A stretch of DNA of 64,000 bases from Smallanthus sonchifolius. Its lineage: Eukaryota > Streptophyta > Magnoliopsida > Asterales > Asteraceae. The first letter of the stretch is position 1, and the number at the start of each line of letters is the position of its first letter. The position numbers and the translations under genes are program-made. The DNA lies in assembly GCA_023525975.1 (NCBI GenBank), contig CM042018.1:103532001-103596000 (forward strand), read 5' to 3'. Of this stretch, positions 22,894-34,736 are shown one piece after another. The notes beneath the pieces are model-generated. The model did not search any database, was not told the origin of the DNA, and saw only the letters and a list, made by a program, of their open reading frames with translations.

Positions 22894-25822
22894 TGTCACA
22901 CCCCCAAATTCCACTAACGGAGTTTTACCATTTTGTAAGGTGACAAACCAGGATCTCAGACATCAGTTACTTCAAACGACACTATATGGGACTTGAAATG
23001 TAATAATATAAAAGATCAAGTTTCAGAGCGTATATGCGGAAGCATTAAATGAAAGTAAATGCGCAAAACAACGCGCCCAAGTCCAATTACAAACAAAACA
23101 TAAATATTATTCGGTAGATAAATTATTTCAATTGGAGTCCAAGACACATGCATGACTTAACGTGATCCTGAGTGCCAACCTGAGAAAACATGTAAGAAAA
23201 CGAGTCAACACTAGGTTGGTGAGTTCACAGGTTTCAATCATTTTAAATAAAGCGTTTACAGATTATGTATATTCAATATGCATATTAATAGGTTGCATGC
23301 CTATATTCGACCGAAACTGACAGTGTGTTTGTTTGTTTGCCTCCAGCCAGGTCTATCAACTCTGACTAATGTGTTAAGGTCAATATAACACCCGTTCGAC
23401 CTCCAATCGAGTTAGCGCGACTAACACGGGTGGGGTTTGTCAAACCCAGTACTACTACCAAATGTACCTCGTTCATACCATATTAACGGTCCGATGTGTG
23501 TGAGGACTTTTCATGATAGTGTGTTATGCTTAGCCTCAACAGTGATATCATATGAATTACAATAAACCAAAAAGGTTGTGACATGTTTTCTCCCCCAAAT
23601 AAAAACAGTAAAAGGGGCCGTGAAACTCACCTGCGTTGCGTAGTAGGTAGTATCACACAAGTATGAGATTTAGAATCTCAAGTGTTTGCCTGTACGGCTT
23701 ACGTATGCCCTATAATTATAACACATAAGTTAGGGACATATGGGATTTGTGACGACGACACGGATGTTAGAACATCTTAATGCTTTCTAAGAATTTAAGA
23801 GTAGACGAACGTGTCTACGGAAATATATATGTATTTCTTAAAATACTAATTAAGGATCAAAATGTTACGAGTCGAATGTTGTTAACGAATAATATTAAAT
23901 AAATAAATAAATTCGTACGTTAATGTCGTTTATAAAAGTTAGGAAAATAATATAATTTAATATATTATTTTTAGGCTCATCGGATTAACTAAATAATCAT
24001 TTGCGGAGAAATAATAAATATAGTATTTTTAATCGATATAATAAACGTGAGTAAATAATATAACTAATTATATTATTATTTAGTTTAAAACGTCACACGA
24101 GGTATAAAACGATTCGAAATAATATATATATATATATATATTATTTAATAATACGGGTCATGGGTTGAAAATAATATAAACATATATTTTATACAAAGTT
24201 ATGGTTTGCAAATAGTGTAAATACATTATTTTTAAGAGTAGGAAATAATAATAAAAATGGTTTAATAATTCAAACTCGAGCCTACGAGATGTTTCCCGGG
24301 CTAAAACACATTTATACAATATTACAATAATATAGAGTTTGATTTTTATTAATTAAATATAACAGAAAAATCCCAAAAAAAGATTGTAGGAGACCGGACT
24401 CGAACCCTGGTCTCCTGCCTAAGAGTCACATGCATTACCAAGTCCGCCCGCTAGGGTATCGCACAAGATACCGGTTTCAATTGCTTAAAACATGCAAGTC
24501 AAAAGAATCCCCTCCCCATATGAACGCACGATCGAACACTGCCCAATACCCACGATTTCGATTTTGATTGCACCAGACAACATGGGGGTTTTGTAAATCA
24601 AAGACCTGCGTTCCTGTGGGTGGGTTTGATTTGAAAATCATCGAGCCTAGGATCGTTTAATTACAGGAAAAAAAAAGGCCGTAACCCTAGATATGAACTT
24701 GAAATCAATTCGACGAATTCTGATATTAGAATTTGTTAGGATAATAGGGCTTTTAATAAAAAAGGAATTGCGAATCTGTAGGTAGTTTTAATTTGATTTA
24801 AAACAAGTGTGGATTAGGATTCGATTAAACAGAAAAGTTCAAGAACCCTAGGTACGATCCACGTTCAATTCGATGATATGAGCCATGAATTTCATAGGGC
24901 TTTCACTCAGTAGATGGTTACGAGTCTACAGGTGTGAATTAATTGAATTAAGAACGTGTTTAGATTAGGGTTCGATTAAATCGGTTTAACATGAACCCTA
25001 GAATCTGGCTTGCGTCGAATTCGATAATGTAAGCCCTAATTAGGTTAGGGCTTTCATATAAGAGATGGAAATGAAGCTGTAGGTGTAATCAATTACCTAA
25101 AATGATATAGGATTGATGGAGCTTGACTAAAACAGGTGCCGACCTTGAATAACTTGATCTCCGGCGACCTGAATTGCTTCTCCGATGGAAATAACGCGTG
25201 CAACAGCTTCAAGTAGATTCGAAAAGAGCGTGCAGTGTGTTTGCTTGTGAGAATTATGATCGAATTTCTCGAATTCGTTGGATACATGATGTTGGTCGGC
25301 GGTTACGAAGTAATTAGCTATTATTTGGTTTAATTTGACAATTGATGATGATTAATTGGATGGTTATGACCGTTAATGCAGATTACGTGTGAGATCAGTT
25401 ACAAATTTCAGTAGAAATTGGTTATGGCTTGCAAATTTGGATCAAAGGTGTCCGGTTTGACTCTTGAAAGTCAACCAAATCGAAATTGTGTAATTTACAG
25501 AACTAGTCCTTGTGGTTTCATGTCTTAGGGTTTGAAACTTGGAAGAATTGATCCCTGAGATTTGAACTAGGTTACTTAGGTTATGAATTGGTTAAGTTTG
25601 ACTATTAAAAGTCAACAGGACAAAGTCAACAGAATAGTTTAGGGGTATTACACAACTAGTCCCTGGAGTTTAAGTTTGGGTTATTGACAGAGTTAGTCCC
25701 TGAAGTTATAGGTAGGGTTAACTAGGTTAACTTTAACTGGATTTAATTAACGGGGTTAAGTTTTTAACAGAAAATTTAACGGGATTGTTAACGGAGTTAA
25801 CATGAAAAGTCGGATTGTCACA
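22894..25822 (-). mobile_element. Solo Ty3-type LTR inside copia integrase
   Basis: 2929 bp with TG...CA ends (TGTCACACCCCCAAATTC to GATTGTCACA), flanked by the perfect duplication GTTAC (22889-22893 and 25823-25827). Orientation is minus: the LTR start TGTGACAATCC matches LTR edges followed by Ty3 pol ends elsewhere (61462). No internal domain. It has a shared block (GACCTCCAATCGAG, TTAGCGCGACTAAC at 23399-23421) with the sequence near 52718, and an antisense tRNA-like module at 24389-24460. Confidence 0.9.
24389..24460 (-). repeat. tRNA-like module inside the LTR
   Basis: The minus strand shows a perfect B box GGTTCGAGTCC inside a self-pairing T-arm (GGAGACC and GGTCTCC), with TTGGTAATGC upstream in the position of an A box. 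It resembles a degenerate tRNA, but an acceptor stem is not clear. Similar modules lie at 51167 and 51327. Confidence 0.5.
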
Positions 25823-25827
25823 GTTAC

Positions 25828-27716
25828 AAGTTGTGGAGGCTTGATGAATGTACCCCAAAGGTGTTTGTCAGCCGAGATGTAACTTTTAAAGAAGATGGGG
25901 TGTATAAAACTGTGATGGAAGGTAAAACTGGTCAAGAGCAGTCTGAAGGTGGTGTACAACTTGAGGCGGAGCCCTTGATAGGTGGTACTAATGATAGTGA
26001 AGATCAGGGCAATGATTGTGCTAGAGGTGAGACTAGCAATTACAGTCTGGCCAGGGATAGGCCAAGGAGGCAAGTTGTAGTTCCAGTCAGGTATAGAACC
26101 GCATATGACATTTTAGCTTTTTTGTTTATGGCTGCTGAACAAGACAGTATGAATAAGCCTCTGAGTTTCAATGAGGCAGTTAGTTCAGTAAACAAGGAGA
26201 AGTTGATTGAAGCTATTGAAGAAGAAATTCAATCACTTCATAAGAATGAAACATGGGTTTTGGTAGACAAACCAAGTGATCAGAAGCTTGTGGATTGTAA
26301 GTGGATCTACAAGGTAAAGGAGGGATTACAAGGAAGTAAGCCTAGGTATAAGGCTAGGCTAGTTGCAAAGGGTTTTACCCAAAGGGAAGGCATTGGTTAT
26401 AATGAGATTTTTCCCCTATGGTAAAGCATACATCTATAAGGGTTATACTGGCTTTAACAACTTATAGAGACTATAATCTTGAACAACTGGATGTAAAGAC
26501 TGTGTTTTTACATGGTAATCTGGAAGAAACAATCTTTATGAAGCAGCCACTTGGTTTTGAGGTGGATGGTCATGAAGAGAAAGTCTGTTTGTTGAAAAGG
26601 TCATTGTATGGGCTCAAACATTCACCAAGACAATGGTACTTGAGGTTTGATGAGCATATGGTCAGTCATGGTTTTTCAAGAAGCAGTTATGACAGTTGTG
26701 TTTATTATAGAGAATACTCTAAGGGTAAGTTTGTATATTTGCTATTATATGTTGATGATATGTTAGTGGCATGTAAGAGTGTAGAAGAAATTAAGGCCAC
26801 CAAGGACTTGTTGAAGAGTGAATTTGATATGAAAGTGTTGGGTGAGGCTAAGAAAATTTTGGGATTAGAAATATGGAGGGATAGAGATCAGGGTGTTTTA
26901 AGGCTGACTCAAACTGCATATGTTCACAAGATTCTTGGCAGTTTTGGTTTGGAAGATAGCGAGCCAGTAGCTACTCCTATTGCTCAACATTTCAAGCTCT
27001 CAAGTAAAGAGTCTCCAAAGACTAAAGAGGAGACAAAAAGGATGAAGTCAATTCCTTATGCCAATGTTGTGGGATGTTTGATGTATTTTATGGTCTGTAC
27101 AAGACCAGATATTGCCTATGCTGTGTCAATGGTGAGCAGGTATATTGCTAATCCTGGGAAAGTACATTGGCAAGCTGCTAAATGGATATTTAGACATCTT
27201 AAAGGGTCAAAGGATGTTGGGTTGGTATTTGGGGGCTGCTCTTCAGAAAGGGTTCATGGGCAGATTTTGGGCTATGTTGACAGTGATTTTGCCAAAGATG
27301 TGGATAGAGGAGGGTCTATGACTGGCTATGTGTTCAAAATTTATGGAAGTGTGATTAGTTGGAAGTCTACATTACAGCACATAGTGGCTTTGTCCTCAAC
27401 TGAAGCAGAGTATATTGCCTTGACTGAAGCAGTTAAGGAATCCATGTGGCTAAAAGGGTTTATCTCTGGTGTTGAAGTGATAGAAGCAGTGGTGTTGTGT
27501 AACAATAAAGGAGCTGTGCAACTTGCTAAAAATCAAGTGTTCCATGAAAGAACTAAGCACATTAGTGTAAGACTTCATTTTATAAGGGATGTGGTGAAAT
27601 CCAAAGAAATTGAAGTTATGGAAGTGGATACACTAGAGAATGCTGCTGATATGCTTACAAAAGCATTACCTGGACCGAAGTTTAAGTTTTGTTTGGAAAG
27701 CTTGAATGTTGCTTAA
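25828..27716 (+). pseudogene. Copia integrase C-terminus, reverse transcriptase and RNase H
   Basis: The first part (to 26424) reads through the integrase-RT linker and the start of RT (NETWVLVDKP, CKWIYKVKEG, RYKARLVAKGFTQREGIGYN). A frameshift near 26415 moves to the next frame, which stays open to 27716. There RT continues with LDVKTVFLHGNL, LKRSLYGLKHSPRQWY and an intact YVDD box, then RNase H with GYVDSDFAKD, SSTEAEYIAL and the copia C-terminal HERTKHI. One RNase H acidic position (CDN expected) reads CNN. Coding order and motifs mark a TNT1-like copia. It is inactive because of the frameshift and upstream lesions. Confidence 0.93.
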
Positions 27717-27736
27717 CTTTTGTCCAAGGTGGAGAT

Positions 27737-28044
27737 TGTTATTAAAGATGTTCAAAAGTACAAGGGTGGTTTCTGTCAATAACTGAAACTTAAAAGTGCA
27801 GGGGGCTATTAGTAACTTGTTAATAGTTCCAGGGGGTTAGTGGTTAATTGTGTCCTAATAAGCTTGGTTGTTAATTTTCTGTTAATTAGTTCATTGATCT
27901 TGTTTTCATACGCTCCTAACAATTTGGGGGTTTTCCCTTTGTAATCGTTTAGCTTGAATAAAGAATCGACAATCGTTTGGCGTTGATAATCATTTTAGAT
28001 TGTTCTTCTTTTAAATTGGTGTGTCGATTGATCTAATTATAACA
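27737..28044 (+). repeat. 3' LTR of the copia element
   Basis: Starts TGTTATTAAAG, directly after the purine-rich AGGTGGAGAT tract, and ends ATAACA followed by the target duplication AACAT (28045-28049). Confidence 0.92.
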
Positions 28045-28148
28045 AACATAAACACAGTTTGGCTTCTGGAAGTTAACGGGTTAGTAGAAGACCTTAAGGT
28101 ACAATCAATCATACGGGCAAAGGTGAGTAGTTTATCACTCTAATTTGA

Positions 28149-28183
<35 letters not shown>

Positions 28184-29310
28184 TATAAGTGTTATAAGTT
28201 AATTTGGTTATAGTATGATAATACTCACACATATGTTAAAGCTTTGAGGTTAAGTTGACTAAAGAAATGTAGTTGAATAAATTGTATCTCTATATATGGA
28301 TTATAAAGATAAAGAAGCCAGGAAAGGCGAGGTAACAAGGTGTCCTTTACACTTTCCAGAATGACTATGTAAATGCACTCAAAACCATTCATTGTTGCAT
28401 CTTGCTAACTCCCATGTTTTATGATGATCTCTATTTATAGTTGCAAATTTGGGTTGGGTTGCATGGATCACCAAGTCGTTTTGATAAATTGAAATTCATA
28501 AGGGTTGAGAATCATAAAGTTATAATCTTAATTCACAAGTATTAAAGTGTTTAGATGGTTATGCATAAGTTGAATTAATGGAGAATTAACTAAAATCTTC
28601 ATAGTTGGTTGTTTGTGGAAATGCTGAAATTGCAAGAAAGACCACAATTTAAGCCGAAAGTTCTGGCATGGCCATGTTCAAAGGGAACACGCCCATGTTC
28701 AGTGGAACACAAGAAATCTGAGCTGAAGGTTCTGACATGACCATGTTCAGGGGAACATGGCCGTGTTCAGGGAAACACGCCTGTGTTCTGGAGGAACAAA
28801 CCCATGTTCGTTTATTATTCTATTTTTTTAAGTTATGTTGTTCATTTGATACATGATTTTATATATTACTAGTACTAAGTTGTGGTGTTGAAACACCTTA
28901 AGTAGAACTTATGGGAGAGACGAAAATATGTGGGAGGTCAAGCTATTGAGACTCGTTGCTTAAAGATCAAGTTCTCGAAGTGACTTGGACAACACATCTC
29001 ACAGTCGGATTTTATGTTGTTATAAACTGATCAAGTTTTTTATATTTGGATGTTGTTAATTAGAAGTAGATAATAAAGTACAATGAGTTACCAAAAGTAT
29101 GCTAAAAATTTAATTGTTCGTTTTATAAACTATACAAAAGGTTTATTTTCAAATGAAAAAGTCAGGACATATTTCCGCTGCTACGTATTCAATTTTCTAT
29201 TGGCCTATTACAGATTAGGGTGTAAATATATGATCAAATTGATTAAAATAATGTTGAAAAATAAAATCATTTAAAGTTTAATGCCATTTTTAGTATTTAT
29301 ATTTAACTAG
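28045..29310. other. Retroelement-like flank with TA microsatellite
   Basis: Continuation of the DNA left of the copia element. It contains an (AT)n tract at 28150-28179 and a cluster of CATGTTC / GGAACAC words (about 28667-28810) typical of Ty3 leader repeats. No supported gene. Confidence 0.4.
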
Positions 29311-29527
29311 TTTTTTTTAACGGCAACACCTAGATATTCTAGGATAATTGAGTTTTCCCGGGACAACACCTAGAACATCCAGGGCAGCCCACCCCAGGAG
29401 GAACCCCCCAACTGGGTAAACCCCCTGACCTGGCCACCGACCCCTTTTTTGCTGTGGCCAGGATTCGAACCCAAGACCTCCACTATGGGAAGTCTTGAGC
29501 CTACCATTGCACCAAATGACCAACGGT
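29311..29527 (-). mobile_element. tRNA-derived SINE
   Basis: The minus strand begins at 29527 with an A box (TGGTGCAATGGTAG, about 29502-29514) and B box (GGGTTCGAATCC, 29461-29472), continues through a G-rich body and ends in a short oligo(A) (T8 at 29311-29318). It is flanked by the perfect 11-bp duplication TATTTAACTAG (29300-29310 and 29528-29538), the mark of LINE-assisted insertion. Confidence 0.9.
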
Positions 29528-29538
29528 TATTTAACTAG

Positions 29539-30171
29539 ATAAAAGTTAACTAGAAGTCAATGTTTATAGTTAATTTACAAATGTAATTGAAATTGAATTA
29601 CATGTTTAAAACCTAATTAGTGGTAAGGAAAACCAATGTAAGCGGTAGTTTTCTGATTTGCTTAGGTAATAAAAAAAACCTAATAATCACATAACTAGAT
29701 AAATAGTTGTTCGAGTTTCTAACAAACACTTTGATAATTGTAGTAAAAACTGCTTATACACAGTGATTTTAATGTTTAAAAATTAAAATGGGTTAAAGTG
29801 TTAAACTAGTCCTAAACAAGTTGGCGAGTCGACATCTTTATTAAACAGGTCAACCCAACACGAACCGTGGTCAATCTCTGGTCAACCGAAGCACGACCCA
29901 TTTATTAAATATGTTAAATATGACAACCCAAAACATGATTATTTTCGTATGTCGTTCTTTCAAGTTGTGTAAGAAATTAACACCCTTAATCATTATATAT
30001 TTAATGAAGTTAATAAGCAAGATTTATTTAGTTGAACTTAATTTTAACAAAAAAAACTATAGAGGGAGAGAGATGAGTTGACTAGAGCCTTACCTTTCAT
30101 GTTAAATACATCATGTTACTTGCCAAAACATGTATCAATAGCTTCTTTCAATCTCTCCAACCACTAATACA
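29539..30171. other. Upstream flank of the kinase gene
   Basis: AT-rich DNA without recognisable elements. The last 100 bases (about 30060-30171) have a TC-rich stretch before the start codon and are likely 5' UTR. Confidence 0.4.
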
Positions 30172-31384
30172 ATGTCATCTTTCATGAAAGAGTTTGAGCA
30201 CATCAAAATTCAACTTGATGTCATAAAACAAGTCACTAACAACTTTGGCGGTGACAACTACCTAGGGAGAGGTGGTTTTGGAAAGGTATATAGAGGTGAG
30301 CTCTTCCACTCCGAGGGTCCGATCATGGTTGCCGTAAAGCGCTTGGATCGCGAGTTTGGGCAAGGAGCCGTTGAGTTCTGGAAGGAGATCATGATGCTTT
30401 CCTGCTATAAACATGCCAACCTCGTCTCACTCGTAGGGTTTTGTGATGAAAACGAGGAAAAGATCCTTGTGTACGAGTATGCAACGAATAAAAGCCTTGA
30501 CCTTCATTTACGCAACACCAATCTCACCTGGATTCATCGCCTTAAGATATGTCTAGGGGCCGCACGCGGCCTGGCATACCTTCATGATCCCAAAGGGACC
30601 CAACAAAGAGTCCTACATCGCGATATCAAAAGTGCAAACATTTTGTTGGATGAAAATTGGAACGCCAAGATAGCAGATTTTGGGTTATCTAAACTCGGCC
30701 CTGCTAACCAGCAATACACATTTCTTATATCCGCGCCTGTAGGCACTCCTGGATATTGTGATCCAATGTATGCGGAAACAATGTTATTGACTAAAGAATC
30801 AGACGTTTACTCGTTTGGAGTCGGTTTGTTTGAAGTTTTGTGCTCAAGACCTTGTATCGATTATAACTACAACGATCATCGTCGAGTCCTACCAACATTG
30901 GCAAAGAACTACTATGAAACACAAACACTGCATACGATCATCAATGACAATCTAAAGCGACAAATAACACAGGCTTCATTGGACACATTTGCAGCCATTG
31001 CGTATCAATGTTTGCAAAGAGATCGAGGGAAACGCCCCTCGATGGATTTGATTGTGAGCAAGCTTGAGGCTGCACTTGAATATCAGGTAACCTGTATTAC
31101 TCTTTTATCTATTTTAGAAGGCTAAAAACTATAACTAAACATCCCTAAAATTTTGAAAAAATGTAGTTTTTGATCTTTTTTTTTGTTGGCGTTAATATTG
31201 TTAGGAAGGAACTAATGTTTTAGCAAGAAATGTGAAGAACTTGTCATTTCCGAGGTCATCCTACACCTCAAAAGACATCCTAGTACAAAAGAGCATGCTT
31301 GCTCCATCGAAACGAGACGCACAAAGAGATGTCGTGGCGCAAGAGAAAACGTTTGCTCAATTGAAACAGAAGATACGCGATTAG
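30172..31384 (+). CDS. Receptor-like cytoplasmic kinase (2 exons)
   Basis: Exons 30172-31086 and 31205-31384 join in phase 0 (CAG|GTAACC, TTAG|GAAGG); the product is 364 residues. There is no signal peptide or membrane segment, so it is cytoplasmic or peripheral. All key kinase residues are present: glycine loop LGRGGFGKVY (31-40), Lys56 in VAVKRL, catalytic HRDIKSAN (149-156), DFG (169-171) and GTPGYCDP in the activation segment. The RD motif suggests regulation by activation-loop phosphorylation. The N-terminal FEHIKIQLDVIKQVTNNF style matches the Asteraceae-expanded FERONIA-like/RLCK group, members of which often carry a C-terminal phloem-protein-2-like domain. Here only a short basic tail follows, so it is a short version. 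The second exon removes a readthrough stop in intron 1. Confidence 0.88.
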
Positions 31385-31772
31385 GATTGTTGAAATGGCT
31401 CACTTATTTGGCTCGCTCAAGTTAAGTAGACCATTTAAGAAACCCAACTTTTATACGCAATAAACGTACTAGCTTTTTTTTTCTTTGTTGTTGTATCTAT
31501 TATATGTGGAAACAATGTTATACTGTGTTATATTTATCTATATACGTAAGAAATACAAAATTTCAAAAATATACGAGATGACTATTTTGAGCTCATGAAG
31601 AGTTTTTGAGCCGAGTTGAGCTAACTCGTATAATTTCAAGCTCGAGCTTAAGTTGAAGCTAGCTTGGTCGGCTGACTAATTAAGCAACCTACACGCTATG
31701 CACTCTAGTCTTTCATCTTACTCCCACTTGAATGCATTGACCGATTTGGTAGATCGAAAGCGATTAAATCAT
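31385..31772. other. 3' flank of the kinase gene
   Basis: Probably 3' UTR, then intergenic sequence with no recognised elements. Confidence 0.35.
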
Positions 31773-32313
31773 GGAAAAATTACCAAAATTGACATTTGAC
31801 CAATAGATTTTTCAAAATATACGTTGACTTTCAGCCTAGAAATCCATAGACACTGTCTCACATCCGCCGGCTAAGCCTACAGCCTTAGTCGGCGCTGAAA
31901 TCAAGAAAAAAAAGAGGTTCCAGCCTATCATATCGTGACACGTGGCATGTGTCCCTCGGCTAATTAGCCTGCCTCCCTCCCACCGGCTATTTAGCCTGCA
32001 ATGGAAAAAATACGTGGGTCCAAATTACAACCAATCTAAATGTGCCATATGTACAACCGCGGGCTAAGCCTTTAAAAGCGCCGGCTAAGCCTTAGGGCTA
32101 AATCCGCGGGCTAAGCCTCCACTTTTTTAGGCTTAGCCTACGGTTTTACATGTGGCACATAATCAATGGCTGCAACTTGTTTTTTATCTAGATTTCAGTG
32201 AAGGCTAAAGATCTAGGCTTAGCCGGCGGTTGTGAGTGAATGTATAGAGATTGTAGGCTGAAAGTCAATGCTTTGTTTGGTAATTTTTCTGTGTCTAGTT
32301 TGGTAATTTTCCC
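31773..32313. mobile_element. MITE with GGCTAAGCC boxes
   Basis: About 541 bp. Inverted ends are GGAAAAATTACCAAA (31773-31787) and TTTGGTAATTTTCCC (32299-32313); next to these lie the inverted pair TTGACTTTCAGCCTA and TAGGCTGAAAGTCAA. The interior has at least six copies of GGCTAAGCC or its complement, often preceded by CCG or GCG. Flanks (TTAAATCAT and TTAATTATCAT) may be a degraded 9-11-bp duplication, suggestive of a Mutator-type parent. No ORF. Confidence 0.7.
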
Positions 32314-32601
32314 TTAATTATCATAACTCTTAGTCTTGAAATTTTTGTGAACATCTTCTTTTCCTCATTGTACTTCAACTTAAAGGTGAACTTGATGATA
32401 TAAATAATTTTTAAAATGCAAGTCAATCAAAAACCACTTTGAATGAGATACAAGTAAAGGTGAAGTAATAACGTATGATTTAATCATATTTCACGAAGTT
32501 AACGTAAATCCAGTTATTTATGCATGCCAGCGACTTGTTGGCATTTGACCAGTTCCATATATGATATTTAACGAGTGATATCCAGAGTTTAAATATGTGA
32601 T

Positions 32602-32749
32602 CTGAAAGTAGGTATTGATTCAACTTGATTTCTATTCCATAATCGAATGAATATATACAAGATACAAGGAGATACAATAGGAAACTAACATCCTATAAAA
32701 CATGAAATAATCTCTACAGTAAATATAAAATATATGGTAAATATTTACA
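32602..32749 (-). repeat. Short LTR of the minus-strand copia fragment
   Basis: TG...CA sequence (TGAAAGTAGG to ATTTACA) lying directly after the stop codon of the minus-strand copia pol, as a 3' LTR should. No matching 5' LTR was found to the right. Confidence 0.6.
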
Positions 32750-32750
32750 G

Positions 32751-34736
32751 CTAATGCACCCCTGCACTCGAAGCCGGATACGGTCGAAGGCAGAGACTGG
32801 ACCTGAAGCGAGTGAATAGCTGACGGAGTAGACCTTTAGTGAAAATATCTGCATATTGAAAATCGCCTAGTATATGTAGAACCCGTACCGCTCCAATTCG
32901 AACTTTTCCCCGCACAAAATGACTATCAAGTTCTACATGTTTTGTTCATTGATGTTGCACCGGATTTTCAGACAGATAGACTGCAGAAATATTGTCACAA
33001 TAAACGATTGTTGTCTTACATGTCAGAACAAACAATTCTGAAAGTAGATTGCGTAGCCAACTCGTTTCGGCAACTGCATTTGCAACGCCCCTATATTCGG
33101 CCTTGGCACTCCATCGAGAAATGGTCAGTTGTCGTTTTGAGGGCCATGAGATAAGGTTATTCCCTAGGAAGACACAATATACCAAGGTGGATCGCCGTGA
33201 GTCCGGGCACCCTCCCCCCAATCGGCATCTGAATATGCAATAAGTTGGTGCGATCGGGATGGTGAGATGCATAAGCCGTGATCAATGGTTCCTTTGAGGT
33301 AGCGCAAGACATGTTTTAGAAACTGAAAATGAGGATCACGTGGGGCGTGCACAAATTTGTTACACAACATAGGTCAAGCCAGGGCGAGTAAATGTAAGGT
33401 ATTGCAACGCCCCTGCTAACTATCGGTATAAGGTACCGTCAGATAATCACGACCCATTCGTGGCACTTGATTTGGAATTAGTGTCAACATGAGTGGTCGA
33501 AGGTTTGCAATCAGACATGTTTGCTCGGGCTAAGATTTCGGTAGCATACTTACTCTGTGAAAGAAATAAACCACCATTTTGTCTTGTAACATGTATCCCG
33601 AGAAAGTGATGTAGTGTACCCAAATCCGACATACGAAATTCCTTTGATAATGAACTGATGATATGGCGTAGTAGGGTATCGTTGGATGCTGTCAAAATAA
33701 TACCGTCGATAGAGTAAGAGATATGATGTTTGAGTACCTTTGCGATAGACAAATAGAGATGTATCACTCATGGTGCTTCGAAAACCACATTTAGTTAAAT
33801 AAGTTGCAAACCTATCATATCATGCGCGTGGAGCTTGCTTCAACCCATATAAGCACTTTGTCAAACTACAAACATAGTTAGGATGACACGTATCGGTGAA
33901 ACCTGTAGGTTGAAACATATAAACGGTTTCATGAAGATGACCATGAAGAAATGCATTCCTCACATCTAGCTGGTGTATCGACCAGCCTCGTGAGATAGCG
34001 AGGCTAAGAACTGTGCGAATGGTTGTGGGTTTTACCACAGAGCTAAAAGTCTCATCACCGTCTATGCCAATTTTTTTGACTTTTACCATTATCCACCAAG
34101 CGAGCTTTATAACGTTGCAGAGTGCCATCAGCATTAAACTTATGGCGGAAGAGCCACATGCACTGAATAATATTAGCATCAGGAGGTCTCGGTACAAGAA
34201 CCCATGTGTTATTGTGTACTAAAGCTTGATATTCATCGTTCATGGCGGCATGCCAATTTGGATCGATAAGGGCTTTATGATGGGAGGTGGGAATCGGGGA
34301 GATAGAGGTATCGGATTGAGTGTGAAAATTGAGGGGAAGCCGTGGTTTTGAGATACCCGCTTTTGAGTGTGTGGTCATGGTATGGGATGGGATGGAGTGG
34401 GGGTTGTGGTGGAGGTGGCGGAATAGGTGGGTGGCAGTGACATGACCCGGGCGGGTGAGGGGCTGCTTGCCTATTGGTGCGTTGGTATTGGATACCAAAA
34501 CGAGCTGGTATGGGAGGTTAGTGTGATTTCATTGAGTCTTCCATGTGTTCCAATTTTCCGTTTTGTTGAGACGTTTGTGAGCAAAAACAATGGAATTGAA
34601 GTCCATTTGCAAATCATTTGCATTTGCAAATGATTTGAAGGGATGATTGTTGAACTCACCTCCTAAATCGCACTGGAACGATTTTATGAAAATTTTGAAT
34701 TGGGTTTGATTATATTTATGAAAGTTGGTAATTTAA
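32751..34736 (-). pseudogene. Ty1/copia pol remnant (integrase end, RT, RNase H)
   Basis: On the minus strand, in order: integrase piece FQCDLGGEFNN (about 34690-34640) with an internal deletion, linker, RT (NTWVLVPRPPDANII, RYKARLVDNG, LDVRNAFLHGHL, CLYGLKQAPRA), RNase H (SDADWGEGA, SAKAEYRGVANAVAETSWL, YCDNISAVYLSENPV) and the C-terminal QYADIFTKGL, ending in TAG at 32751. Several frameshifts are needed. The YVDD box near 33705-33720 is destroyed by a frame change. It is a different copia lineage from the 16.8-kb element, truncated at its 5' side. Confidence 0.9.

Larger units (their letters stand above)
16843..28044 (+). mobile_element. Ty1/copia retrotransposon (TNT1/Tork-like), twice interrupted
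   Basis: LTRs of 312 and 308 bp (16843-17154 and 27737-28044), target duplication AACAT on both sides, tRNA-iMet primer site, polypurine tract, and domains in the copia order gag, protease, integrase, RT, RNase H. Two retroelement insertions, each with its own 5-bp duplication, split it. Without them it would be about 4.6 kb, the usual size. The LTRs differ at several sites, and the coding region has stops and a frameshift, so it is old and inactive. Confidence 0.95.

Noticed and set aside
24389..24460. Functional tRNA gene
   Set aside because: B box and T-arm are good, but there is no convincing acceptor or anticodon stem, and it lies within an LTR with relatives elsewhere.
29083..29274. 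63-codon ORF in AT-rich DNA
   Set aside because: Composition-driven, no homology recognised, and no promoter or splice context.
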